Origin: Thermohalobaculum sp039815685
GTDB taxonomy: Bacteria; Pseudomonadota; Alphaproteobacteria; Rhodobacterales; Rhodobacteraceae
Direction of reading: 5' to 3'
Assembly: GCA_039815685.1 (NCBI GenBank)
Contig: JBCBYV010000027.1
Span: 1-64,000 of the forward strand
Length of the DNA stretch: 64,000 nt
The notes below the pieces were generated by a model that made no database searches, had not been told where the DNA came from, and saw only the letters and a list, made by a program, of their open reading frames with translations. The translations under genes were made by a program, and so were the position numbers. Numbering within the stretch: position 1 is the first letter of the stretch; every line of letters begins with the position of its first letter. Below are positions 55,711 to 63,999 of this stretch, in pieces.

Positions 55711-56877
55711 TCAGGCGACGAAAGGGTCGTCGTCGTAGAGGGCGAGATTGCTGAGGAAGTGGGCGACCGCGGCGTCGCCCTGCGCTTCGAGAAAGGGGAC
55801 GACGGCGCCGCCGACCTCGGTGCCGGTGGCGTTGAGGATGGCGATGAGCTCCTCATTCGTCAGGGTCTCGCCGAGGAGTTCCTGCGAGGCCTGGGAGAGG
55901 CGGGCGGCGATGCCGGAGACCTCGGGTGCCGCGAAGCTTGTGCCGTTGACGAAGCCGAAGGCGCCGGAGGTGGTCTCGACCCGCACCCCGACGCCCGTGG
56001 CGGCGACATCCACAAGCGTGTCGGAGGTTTGGCTGAAGCCTGCGAGATTGCCGTTCTGGTCGACCGCGGCGACGGAGACGACGTTCGGGTCCGCAGCGAT
56101 GACGTTGACGCCGTCGGCGTAGCGCTGCCCGTCATTGCCGGCGGCCGCTATGGAGATGACGCCGAGATCGTCGAGCCGGGCGAACTCGTCCGAAAGCGAA
56201 GTGAGGGTCGTCTGCCGGGCATTGCCGAAGCCGAGGCTGAGGTTCACCGCGGCGATGTCGAAGACGCCGGCCAGCGTCTCGCTGAAGCGCAGCGCCTCCT
56301 CGATATCCCGGGTCGAGGCGCCGTCGCCGTTATCGGGGAAGACCTTGAGATGGATGATGCCGGCCGCCGACGCCTCGGCCAGCGCGGCCTGCGCGACCCA
56401 GGAGCCGTGGCTGTTCACCGTCTCGACGCTCGCATCGCGGTCGTTGCTGCCGGAGAAGTCGTAGGACCAGATCGTGTTGGACTGGTCGTAGAAGGGCGAG
56501 GTGCCGTCATCGATCACGACGATCACCTGTCCCTCTCCGTCATAGGAGCGGATGGTCGCGGGCGACGGGCCGTTCGCGGTGGCGATGTTCGGCCCGTCGG
56601 CGACGAGCGCGCCCGGTGCGCGGTAGGGGGCGGGGGGTTGGCCTGCGAGGGTCTCGACCTCCGGCGTCGTTGCCTCGAAGACGCGCACCTCGTCGATACC
56701 GGCGGGCGCGCCCGGCGCCTCGGCACGCTGCCAGGACCAGTCGGGCGTCTCGGAGACGAACCAAGGCAGCTCGGCCGTGGAGGCCCGGACGATGCCCGGC
56801 ACGGTGAGGGCGTCGGACTGGGTTTCGGCCTCGGGCTCGGGCTGGTTCTCTGCCTGGGGCACTGGCGAAAGGCTCAT
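55711..56877 (-). CDS. S8 subtilisin-like serine peptidase without signal peptide
   Basis: A 388-residue protease. The catalytic triad is Asp123 (QVIVVIDDGTSP), His157 (VNSHGSWVAQ) and Ser314 (FVNGTSFAAPEVSG), with the oxyanion Asn248 (AAAGNDG). The N-terminal 90 residues are Glu/Pro-rich with no hydrophobic signal peptide, so Sec export is unlikely. The C-terminus, SNLALYDDDPFVA, has acidic residues followed by hydrophobic ones, reminiscent of type I secretion signals. The window's type I transporter at 10.3-14.1 kb is a possible exporter. This assignment is inference. Confidence 0.9.
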   Translation of the reverse strand: MSLSPVPQAENQPEPEAETQSDALTVPGIVRASTAELPWFVSETPDWSWQRAEAPGAPAGIDEVRVFEATTPEVETLAGQPPAPYRAPGALVADGPNIATANGPSPATIRSYDGEGQVIVVIDDGTSPFYDQSNTIWSYDFSGSNDRDASVETVNSHGSWVAQAALAEASAAGIIHLKVFPDNGDGASTRDIEEALRFSETLAGVFDIAAVNLSLGFGNARQTTLTSLSDEFARLDDLGVISIAAAGNDGQRYADGVNVIAADPNVVSVAAVDQNGNLAGFSQTSDTLVDVAATGVGVRVETTSGAFGFVNGTSFAAPEVSGIAARLSQASQELLGETLTNEELIAILNATGTEVGGAVVPFLEAQGDAAVAHFLSNLALYDDDPFVA

Positions 56878-57222
56878 GAGTGTCGGGTCCTCTGTCGTCT
56901 CATGCGCGCCGCGTCGTCGGGCGCGCTCCGGATAGGTGGTGGTCGGGTTGCGGTCTCGAGATGTCTTCTGACCGGCGTCGTGTTCGGGGTCGCAACTCGG
57001 GTCGCCGCTGGCTTCGCAATTGGGGTCGCTGGAACATCTCAGGGCGGCTTCGCACCCGGGCGCACAATTCTGGACGCAAGCTAGCGATACGCGACGGTGT
57101 CAGTGTACCGTGAAAGGTTGAATTTTCGTCATCACATCATGCCCGCGGGGGCGTGACCGAAGGGCAGGCCTTGACGCTTGGGCGCGCTGGCCGCGGGCTG
57201 CCGGGGGGGATAGAAGGCTGCC
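56878..57222. other. 345-base divergent spacer with 12-bp periodic repeats
   Basis: Between the S8 peptidase and helicase starts. It contains four tandem 12-base units of the type GGGTCGC plus five bases (see 56987-57034). I could not identify confident promoters. Confidence 0.5.
56987..57034. repeat. Degenerate 12-bp tandem repeat
   Basis: Four units: GGGTCGCAACTC, GGGTCGCCGCTG, GCTTCGCAATTG, GGGTCGCTGGAA. They share GGGTCGC at a 12-base period (the third unit diverged). It could be a set of regulator sites or a chance repeat. Confidence 0.5.
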
Positions 57223-58761
57223 ATGCTGGACCCGATGCCCGCCCCTGTGCTGCCAGACCTCTCCGCCGATCAGCAGGTCGCCTGGGAGACGGTGGCGGCA
57301 CGGCTGACGGCGCATGGCGTCGATCTGGCCGAAGGAAAGATCACGCCGCTCGCCGAAGACCGGACCGACGGCGAGGTGCTGGCAGTGCTGGGCAAGGCCG
57401 GATCGGGCAAGACGGTGCTGCTGGCAGGGCTTGCGGGGGCGCTGAAAGCTGCCGGCGTGCAGGCCGTGACGGCCGAGGACAGCCATAAGCGGCGGGGCGA
57501 GAAGCGGTCCTTCGCGGTGCTAGCGCCCACGAACAAGGCGACATCGGTGCTGCGGGGGCGGGGCGTCGTCGCCTCCACGATCCACCGGATCATGTACACG
57601 CCCGTCTACGACCCGGAATACGAGAAGGTGGCCGAGTGGCTGGAGGGCGAGCGCAAGACCCGGCCCGAGGTCGAGGGGATGACCGAAGCGGCACTCGACC
57701 GCGCCAAGGATTTCTACGACCGCCACGAGAGCGTGGCGGGGGCCCTGGCGGCGGCGGGCCTGCGGGGCTCGGACTTCATCACGGGCTGGAAGCGGCGGGA
57801 GGATCCGCTGGACATCGCGCTGGTGGACGAAGCCTCGATGGTGGACAGCAAGCAGCTCGATGACCTGAAGGAGATCTTTGCGCTGGTCGTGCTCTTCGGC
57901 GATCCGGCACAGCTCGCGCCGGTGGGCGAGCGGGGCACGATGGTGTTCGAGACCCTGCCGGAGGGGCGGCAGCTCCACCTCTCGCGCATCCATCGCCAGG
58001 CCGATGACAGCCCGATCCTGGACCTCGCCCATGCGCTGGGGGATCCGGATCTCGACTTCCACGATTTCGAGCGCATGGTGGAGGACGCGGCGGCGCGGGA
58101 TGAGCGGATTGTGTTGGCCCCACGGGCGGATGCGGATCTCATGTGCGAGAGCCCGATGCTGGTCTGGCGGAACAAGACGCGGGTGCGTCTGATCGCGGCC
58201 TTCCGTGCGGCGCAGCGGATCGCGGCGGGGGAGCTGGCCAAGGGCGAGCCGCTGATCTGCGACGGGCTGGAGCTGCCGCTGAAGCAGCGGAAGAACCGGA
58301 TCGAGCTCGAGGCGCATGGCCTCGTGAAAGGCGCACAGGCGCGGTATCTGGGTCCCGGTCGCAAGCCGAACTACGCGCGGATCGACGTCGCGGGCACGGA
58401 GGCGGGTGCGATCTCCGTCTCCGCGATCATCCAGATCGAGCAGCCCGAGGACGAGCCGGTCCTCGCCTCCGCCGCGCGGATGGGGGCGCTCTTCCTGCAC
58501 GGTGCGGCGGTGACGATCCACAAGGCGCAGGGCTCGCAATGGCCGCGGGTGCAGGTCTTCGCGCCGGACCTGATGGCGGCCGCGCGGTCGGGTCAGACGG
58601 AGGCGGGTATCGCGCTCTGGAAGCGGCTTGCCTATGTGGCGGTGACGCGGGCCGAGCGGGAGCTTGTCTGGGTCCGCCGCTACATGATCTCGCGGCCCAC
58701 GGCGCCCCTTGGTGCGTCGCTCGACGGGCTGGCCATCGAAGCGCAGGGAGAAGCGCCGTGA
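57223..58761 (+). CDS. RecD-like ATP-dependent DNA helicase (AAA_30/UvrD_C_2)
   Basis: A 512-residue superfamily 1 helicase. Motif I (Walker A) VLGKAGSGKTVLLAG is near residue 59, motif Ia VLAPTNKATSVLRGRG, Walker B IALVDEASMVDS, motif III LFGDPAQLAPVGE, and the C-terminal VTIHKAQGSQWPRVQVF and YVAVTRAERELVWVRRY. It is like RecD2/Pif1-type enzymes acting on DNA ends. No RecBC genes are nearby. The start could also be ATG 57235. AGAAGG precedes 57223. It overlaps DUF2125 as GTGA. Confidence 0.9.
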   Translation: MLDPMPAPVLPDLSADQQVAWETVAARLTAHGVDLAEGKITPLAEDRTDGEVLAVLGKAGSGKTVLLAGLAGALKAAGVQAVTAEDSHKRRGEKRSFAVLAPTNKATSVLRGRGVVASTIHRIMYTPVYDPEYEKVAEWLEGERKTRPEVEGMTEAALDRAKDFYDRHESVAGALAAAGLRGSDFITGWKRREDPLDIALVDEASMVDSKQLDDLKEIFALVVLFGDPAQLAPVGERGTMVFETLPEGRQLHLSRIHRQADDSPILDLAHALGDPDLDFHDFERMVEDAAARDERIVLAPRADADLMCESPMLVWRNKTRVRLIAAFRAAQRIAAGELAKGEPLICDGLELPLKQRKNRIELEAHGLVKGAQARYLGPGRKPNYARIDVAGTEAGAISVSAIIQIEQPEDEPVLASAARMGALFLHGAAVTIHKAQGSQWPRVQVFAPDLMAAARSGQTEAGIALWKRLAYVAVTRAERELVWVRRYMISRPTAPLGASLDGLAIEAQGEAP

Positions 58762-60380
58762 AACGTATCGCTCTCATCGTGGTTGGCGTGGTTGTCGCTG
58801 CCGGCGCCGGTTGGAGCGCGCTCTGGTATCTCGGCCGGAGCGAGGTGAGCGACCGGCTGGCGCTGGAGGTCGAGCGGCTGGCGGCGCGGGGGATCGATAT
58901 CGCTTGGGCCGAGGAGGAGATCGGCGGCTTCCCGCAGGGCTATGTCGTGACGCTGCGCGATGTGGCGGTGACGGCCGAGGGCGCGGGCGTCGCACTGGCG
59001 GTGCCGGAGGTTGTCGCAGCGGTCGATGCCGCGGCACCCGATCGGCTGACGATCACCCTGCCGCGCGAGATGGCCATGACGCTGAGCGAAGCGGGGGCGG
59101 CGCCGCGCCGGATCGACATCGAGAGCGAGGATCTGGTGATCACGCTCGCCGAGCCGGCTGCGGGTGCGCGCGATGTGCGTGTCGCGGCGGCCTCGCTCCT
59201 CGCCGTGGAAGCGGCGGAGGACGCGGCCGAGGAGGATCATGACGGCGTGACCGGTGCCGCGGCGGAGCTTGCGGGGCTCGACGCCACGCTGCTGATCGAG
59301 CCTGCGGGGGAGGACGCGAAGGCCGTTCTCACGGCCAAGGCGGCGCAGTTCGAGACCATCGTCACGGGCGGCGGGCGGCGCGGGGAGCTGCTGACGCCCT
59401 TCATCTACACGGTCGATGCCAAGGCGGATGGCCCGCTCCTGACCGCGCAGTTCGCGCTTGGCCAGCGGCCCTTCGAGATGGCGCTGGCCGAGCGGTTCGC
59501 GGGCGTGCCGGTGCGCATGACGCTTCAGGCGGGGCCGAGCGACGTGGTGACCGCGACGGCGCCGTCGGACGGCGCGTCCTCCCTGCTGCCCGAGGCGGGT
59601 GGGGCGGATGGACGCTTCACCCTGGGCTTCGGCACGGCGGCGGGAGTGCTGACGCTCGGCGACGGGTCGCTCGAGACGCAGCTCAGCATCGAGGCCGCGC
59701 GGCTCGTCGCCGAGCCGAGCGCGCCCGAGGCCGTCTTTCGCGGGCCCATCGCGATCAACCGCGTCGACTTCGCCTATCAGGCGCCGACTGGGCCGGCGGA
59801 TGCGATGAGCCCGCTCGGCCTGCGCATCGCGGCGGCGGAGGTGATGCCGGATGCCACCGTCTGGCAGGCGCTGGACCCGGCCGGCGCACTCGACCAGAGC
59901 CCGATGGAGCTGGTGCTGGAACTCGACGGGACGGTGCGGCTGACGGATGAGGATGCGCCGCTGCCCGCCGAGCTCGGCAATCTGAGCCTCAAGCACGCGC
60001 ATATCCGAGCGCTCGGCACCGTGTTCGATGCGGAGGGGAGCCTTGAGTTCCTGCAGCCGCAGATGCTGCCCATCGGCGCGCTGGAACTCACCGCGATGAA
60101 CAGCATGCAGACGATCAGGGACCTTGTGCAGGCGGATCTGCTGTCGCCGGTCTCGGCGGAGACGGTCCTGCTTCTGGCCGCGAACTATGCGCGTGCGGGT
60201 GAGACGCCGCAGGAGCTGCGCGCGACGATCGACTTTGCGGAGACGGGCATCTCGCTCAACGGCCTGCCGCTTGCAGGACCCGTTGGGGCGATCCGCGGTC
60301 AGGAGAATGAGCTGATCGAGCTGCCGGGGAACGAGGGCGCGGGCGGTGAGGCCGGTTCCGCGCCCAGCGACGATCAGTGA
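58758..60380 (+). CDS. DUF2125 exported protein
   Basis: A 540-residue protein with an N-terminal membrane anchor or signal (ALIVVGVVVAAGAGWSALWYL), then a long beta-rich region typical of DUF2125: RGIDIAWAEEEIGGFPQGYVV, VRVAAASLLAV, LTPFIYTVDAKADG, GPIAINRVDFAYQAPTGP, and ATIDFAETGISLNGLPL near the C-terminus. DUF2125 has no known function; it is common in alphaproteobacteria. The start is GTG at 58758, chosen by GGGAGAAG upstream and by overlap with the helicase stop. Confidence 0.88.
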   Translation: MKRIALIVVGVVVAAGAGWSALWYLGRSEVSDRLALEVERLAARGIDIAWAEEEIGGFPQGYVVTLRDVAVTAEGAGVALAVPEVVAAVDAAAPDRLTITLPREMAMTLSEAGAAPRRIDIESEDLVITLAEPAAGARDVRVAAASLLAVEAAEDAAEEDHDGVTGAAAELAGLDATLLIEPAGEDAKAVLTAKAAQFETIVTGGGRRGELLTPFIYTVDAKADGPLLTAQFALGQRPFEMALAERFAGVPVRMTLQAGPSDVVTATAPSDGASSLLPEAGGADGRFTLGFGTAAGVLTLGDGSLETQLSIEAARLVAEPSAPEAVFRGPIAINRVDFAYQAPTGPADAMSPLGLRIAAAEVMPDATVWQALDPAGALDQSPMELVLELDGTVRLTDEDAPLPAELGNLSLKHAHIRALGTVFDAEGSLEFLQPQMLPIGALELTAMNSMQTIRDLVQADLLSPVSAETVLLLAANYARAGETPQELRATIDFAETGISLNGLPLAGPVGAIRGQENELIELPGNEGAGGEAGSAPSDDQ

Positions 60381-60387
60381 CGGCGGA

Positions 60388-60699
60388 TCAGGATTTCCAG
60401 CCCTGGCGCTCGGCATTCGCCTCGGCATCGCGCTTCGAGCTGTAGCCCTCGGTCGATGCACCGACGATCTTGCCGTTCGAGGCCATGCGCCGCCAGCGCA
60501 TCTCGCCTCTCTTGTCCTTGTAGAACTCCCACTTGTCGGAGGCGACGTGGCCACGCTTCATGTTGGCTTCGCAGTCGCTCTTGCTCTTGTAGCCCTCGCA
60601 GGCGGCGCCCACGATCTGACCGTTCGTTGCCTTGCGGCGCCAGCGCCATTCGCCTCGCTTGTCCTGATAGACATCGAAGCTGTCCTTCTCTCCACTCAT
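60388..60699 (-). CDS. YegP-like DUF1508 tandem-repeat protein
   Basis: A 103-residue protein with two DUF1508 repeats: FDVYQDKRGEWRWRRKATNG then QIVGAACEGYKSKSDCEANM, and WEFYKDKRGEMRWRRMASNG then KIVGASTEGYSSKRDAEANA. Each is a small beta-beta-beta-alpha unit. YegP homologues have unknown function. It converges on DUF2125. Confidence 0.93.
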   Translation of the reverse strand: MSGEKDSFDVYQDKRGEWRWRRKATNGQIVGAACEGYKSKSDCEANMKRGHVASDKWEFYKDKRGEMRWRRMASNGKIVGASTEGYSSKRDAEANAERQGWKS

Positions 60700-60964
60700 A
60701 CCGTCCCCGTAAATCTCGTTTAACGTTTTGGCCGGCCTACCAGAAAACTCGGGCGCTCTCTACGGCGAGGATGTGCTTGTTATTGTGTGCTTTGATGTGA
60801 CGGTAATGTGCACACTCTCAACTCTTGGCCCCAAGAGCCCGCGCATGCGGGATTTTATGCGCTGGCGAAGCGACACTGCAGTGGATTCTAAGCAACAGGG
60901 TGCGCGGGCCGCTGCGGCTCATGGAACCGTTTCGCGCGGGGCCGGTAAGGGCTATTGGTAAGGC

Positions 60965-61339
60965 ATGACGAAGCGGAGCGATGCCATGCTGAGCGTCGAC
61001 GGGCTGGTCAGGCGACTGACGGCGGGCCTCCTCGCCCTTGTACTCCTTCTCGGGAGCTCGCTCGGCGGGCTCGCGGTGGCGATGCCGGGGGGCGGTGCCT
61101 GGGCGGTGCTCTGCGGCGGGGGCAGCCTCGTCTTCATGCCGATCGGCGAGGACGAGCGGGAGGTCGAGCGGGACCCCTGCCCCGCAGCGGCGCTCTCCTC
61201 TGGGCTTTTTGCCGCACCACCTCTGGCGATACCGCTGCCGGGGCTGGAGGTTCAGCCCCGACAATTGCCTGCGGCGATCGCAGCGACGGGCGACAGGCGC
61301 CCGGCCGAGCTGCGGGCGCGCGCACCGCCCACGCGCTGA
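60965..61339 (+). CDS. Small membrane/exported protein upstream of copper chaperone (DUF2946-like)
   Basis: A 124-residue protein with one hydrophobic segment (RLTAGLLALVLLLGSSLGGLAVA) followed by AWAVLCGGGSLVFMPI and a DPCPAAALSSG motif. The paired Cys residues and position directly before a PCuAC gene suit the DUF2946-like proteins found beside copper trafficking genes. The assignment is tentative. It is 80 bases before the next gene. Confidence 0.6.
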   Translation: MTKRSDAMLSVDGLVRRLTAGLLALVLLLGSSLGGLAVAMPGGGAWAVLCGGGSLVFMPIGEDEREVERDPCPAAALSSGLFAAPPLAIPLPGLEVQPRQLPAAIAATGDRRPAELRARAPPTR

Positions 61340-61419
61340 AGCGACCGATCGACCAGCAATCACCGACGGAGGGTGCACGCGCGGCGCGTCACCTCGAAAC
61401 ACGCATGACGGGAAGAACC

Positions 61420-61947
61420 ATGCTCTCCAAGACCCTTCTTTCGGCGGCCCTTATCGGGTTCGCCTTCCTCTCCGCCGCCCCGACCATGGCGCATGACTAC
61501 AAGGCCGGGGCGATGGTGATCGACCACCCCTGGGCCCGCCCGACCCTGCCGAACCGGCCGACAGCCGGGTATTTCGGGCTGGACAACACTGCCGGGGAGG
61601 CTGACCGGCTGATCTCGGCGAGCTCCCCCGCATTCGGGCGTGTCGAGCTTCATCGCACGACCGAGAAGGATGGCGTGATGTCGATGGAGGCGCAGGACGC
61701 GGTCGATATCCCCGCGGGCGGGACGCTGTCCTTCGAGCCCGGTGGCTATCACATCATGCTCTTCGATGCGGTCGAACCGCTGGCCGAAGGGGACCGTGTT
61801 CCGATGGAGCTGGTCTTCGAAAAAGCTGGCAGCGTGACGGTCGAACTGGCTGTGGAGAAGCGTGGCGCGGCGCATGGCGAAGCGGACCACAGCAACCATG
61901 GCGGCCATAGCGGGAATCACGGTCAAGACAAGGCCACAACGAATTAA
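61420..61947 (+). CDS. Periplasmic copper chaperone PCu(A)C family
   Basis: A 175-residue exported protein. After a signal peptide (TLLSAALIGFAFLSAAPTMA) the copper site follows H-x10-M-x21-H-x-M exactly: His in VELHRTTEKDGVMSM and GGYHIMLFD. The C-terminal tail (HGEADHSNHGGHSGNHG) is His-rich and may bind extra copper. PCuAC delivers Cu(I) to cytochrome oxidase subunit II or Sco. GGAAGA lies 5 bases before ATG 61420. Confidence 0.94.
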   Translation: MLSKTLLSAALIGFAFLSAAPTMAHDYKAGAMVIDHPWARPTLPNRPTAGYFGLDNTAGEADRLISASSPAFGRVELHRTTEKDGVMSMEAQDAVDIPAGGTLSFEPGGYHIMLFDAVEPLAEGDRVPMELVFEKAGSVTVELAVEKRGAAHGEADHSNHGGHSGNHGQDKATTN

Positions 61948-62051
61948 TTTCCGACTTGAACACTCGGGAATCATGACGCATACCCGCGCCCATCGGCTCG
62001 GGTGTGCGTCAGCGCGCCTGATGCGTCTTAGCAGGATGAGGAGAGAAACTC

Positions 62052-63074
62052 ATGACCCCCGCCCGCAGTGTTCTTGCCACTCTCGCCCTAGCAACCGCGC
62101 TCCCTGCCGGCGCCGCGCTGGCCGAAGGCGAAGTGAACATCTACAGCTCGCGTCACTACGACACCGACGAGCGGCTCTACAGCGAATTCACCGAGGCCAC
62201 CGGCATCAAAGTGAACCGCATCGAGGGTAAGGCTGACGAGCTGATCGCGCGGCTCGAGGCCGAGGGCGACAACAGCCCCGCCGACCTGCTGATCACGGTC
62301 GATGCGGGCCGCATGTGGCGCGCCGATCAGGCCGGCCTGCTGGCACCCGTGGAGAGCGACGTGCTGTCGGCGCGGATCCCGGACTACCTGCGCCATCCGG
62401 ACGGCCACTGGTTCGGCCTGTCGCAGCGCGCGCGCATCATCTTCTACGACAAGAACGACGTAGAGAACCCGCCGAGCACTTACGCGCAGCTCGCCGATCC
62501 GGCCTACAAGGGCAAGGTCTGCACGCGGTCGGGCAGCAACATCTACATGCTGTCGCTGATGGCCGCGATGATCGAGCATATCGGCGAGGAAGAGGCGACG
62601 GCCTGGGCCAAGGGCATGTGGGAGAACCGCGCCCGCGAGCCGCAGGGCGGTGACACAGACCAGCTTCGCGCCATCGTCTCGGGCGAGTGCGACATCGTAG
62701 TCTCGAACACCTACTACTTCGGCCGCGGCTTGGCGAAGGACGTGGACGGTCTGACCTCGGGCATCGAGGGCATCGGCTGGGTGTTCCCCGACCAGTCCGG
62801 CGAAGGCGCGCATGTGAATATCTCGGTCGCCGGCGTGACGGCGAACTCGCCGAACCGCGACAACGCGATCAAGTTCCTCGAGTACCTGACGACCGCGCAG
62901 GCGCAGGAGTACTTCTCGGAAGGCAACCAGGAGTATCCGGCGGTGCCGGGCACGGCGCTCGCCCCGTCGATGGCGACGCTCGGCCTCTTCCGCGCGGACG
63001 ACCTGCCGCTCGAGGCGCTGGGCCGCAACCAGACGGCGGCGCAGAACATCTACAACACGGTCGGCTACGACTGA
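62052..63074 (+). CDS. Ferric-iron ABC transporter substrate-binding protein (FbpA/AfuA)
   Basis: A 340-residue periplasmic protein. A signal peptide (SVLATLALATALPAGAALA) is followed by VNIYSSRHYDTDERLYSEF, the Fe-binding N-terminal motif. SNTYYFGRGLA supplies the tandem Tyr ligands. The pattern is FbpA/IdiA/FutA class. The permease and ATPase genes do not follow, so they are elsewhere. AGGATGAGGAGAGAAACTC precedes the ATG and includes GAGGAGA. A strong terminator follows. Confidence 0.93.
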   Translation: MTPARSVLATLALATALPAGAALAEGEVNIYSSRHYDTDERLYSEFTEATGIKVNRIEGKADELIARLEAEGDNSPADLLITVDAGRMWRADQAGLLAPVESDVLSARIPDYLRHPDGHWFGLSQRARIIFYDKNDVENPPSTYAQLADPAYKGKVCTRSGSNIYMLSLMAAMIEHIGEEEATAWAKGMWENRAREPQGGDTDQLRAIVSGECDIVVSNTYYFGRGLAKDVDGLTSGIEGIGWVFPDQSGEGAHVNISVAGVTANSPNRDNAIKFLEYLTTAQAQEYFSEGNQEYPAVPGTALAPSMATLGLFRADDLPLEALGRNQTAAQNIYNTVGYD

Positions 63075-63102
63075 TCGCGCGCCCTCTGGATGCCTAAAGC
63101 GT

Positions 63103-63131
63103 GGGCTCGGCCGCCTGGCCGGGCCCTTTTT
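63103..63131 (+). terminator. Intrinsic terminator after the iron-binding protein gene
   Basis: GGGCTCGGCC, loop GCCT, GGCCGGGCCC (one T-G pair) and TTTTT. The stem is 10 bp. Confidence 0.92.
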
Positions 63132-63276
63132 GGTTGCGAAAGGCCCAATAAGGCGCCGATGTTGCGCCGCATTCTAGTCACACTCCTCGCTCAGAAGACG
63201 AGTAGGGATATAGGCGTTGCAGGCGTGGGTCAGTTTAGGTGAGGGCCCGGGGAAAGCGTCAGACGGGGTGGTAGCG

Positions 63277-63999
63277 ATGAGCGCGGGATTGCAGTTCGCA
63301 CAGTCGGCAGCCGCGGAGGCGACGGCTGCGGCAGCGGAGGCGTCGGGCGATGGTGGGATCGCGAGTGCAGTGAGCCTTCTGAGCCAGGGCGGTCCTGTGC
63401 TCTGGCTGATCTGCCTGACCTCGGTGATCATGCTGGCGACGATCTTCTACAAGCTCGGCATGCTGCTGATACTGAAGGCCTGGGCGACCAAGACGGCCGA
63501 GGAGGCTGTCGAAGCCTGGGTATCCGGCGATCCGATGCGGGCGAAATCGCTGGTGGCGACGAATAACGGCCTGCGCGCGCAGCTGGTCGCCGCCGCCATG
63601 GATGCGGCGCGCGCCTATCCGCATGACGAGCAGCGTGCGCGCGAGGAGACGACGCGGGTAGCCAAGGGCCTCCTTGCGGACACGACCTCCAATCTGCGCG
63701 CGCTCGACGTGATCGCAACCCTCGCGCCGCTGATGGGCCTGCTCGGCACCGTTCTCGGCATGATCGCGGCCTTCCAGGCGCTGCAGGCCTCGGGCGCGCA
63801 GGCAAACCCCGCGACGCTCGCCGGCGGTATCTGGGAGGCGCTGCTGACCACGGCGGCCGGCATGGCGGTGGCGATCCCCGCCTCGGCCGCGCTCAGCTTC
63901 TTCGAGGGGACGGCCGAGCGCGTGCGCCTCGATTTCGAGGATCTGGCCAGCCGTGTCTTCAACCGGCCCGCGACCCACGCGGTCCGCGCCGCGGAATAG
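63277..63999 (+). CDS. MotA/TolQ/ExbB proton channel family protein
   Basis: A 240-residue inner-membrane protein. Three transmembrane segments occur: PVLWLICLTSVIMLATIFY, APLMGLLGTVLGMIAAFQAL (with the conserved GTVLGM), and GIWEALLTTAAGMAVAIPAS. It is the ExbB/TolQ type that with ExbD uses the proton gradient to power TonB or Tol. The start at 63277 is taken because of homology; an earlier in-frame start is possible. The stop is at the window edge and the partner gene is presumably next. An iron-binding protein gene lies upstream. Confidence 0.92.
   Translation: MSAGLQFAQSAAAEATAAAAEASGDGGIASAVSLLSQGGPVLWLICLTSVIMLATIFYKLGMLLILKAWATKTAEEAVEAWVSGDPMRAKSLVATNNGLRAQLVAAAMDAARAYPHDEQRAREETTRVAKGLLADTTSNLRALDVIATLAPLMGLLGTVLGMIAAFQALQASGAQANPATLAGGIWEALLTTAAGMAVAIPASAALSFFEGTAERVRLDFEDLASRVFNRPATHAVRAAE

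Noticed and set aside
58680..60554. 624-codon open frame antisense to DUF2125
   Set aside because: Arg-rich shadow of a DUF2125 gene that has its own ribosome-binding site and coupling.
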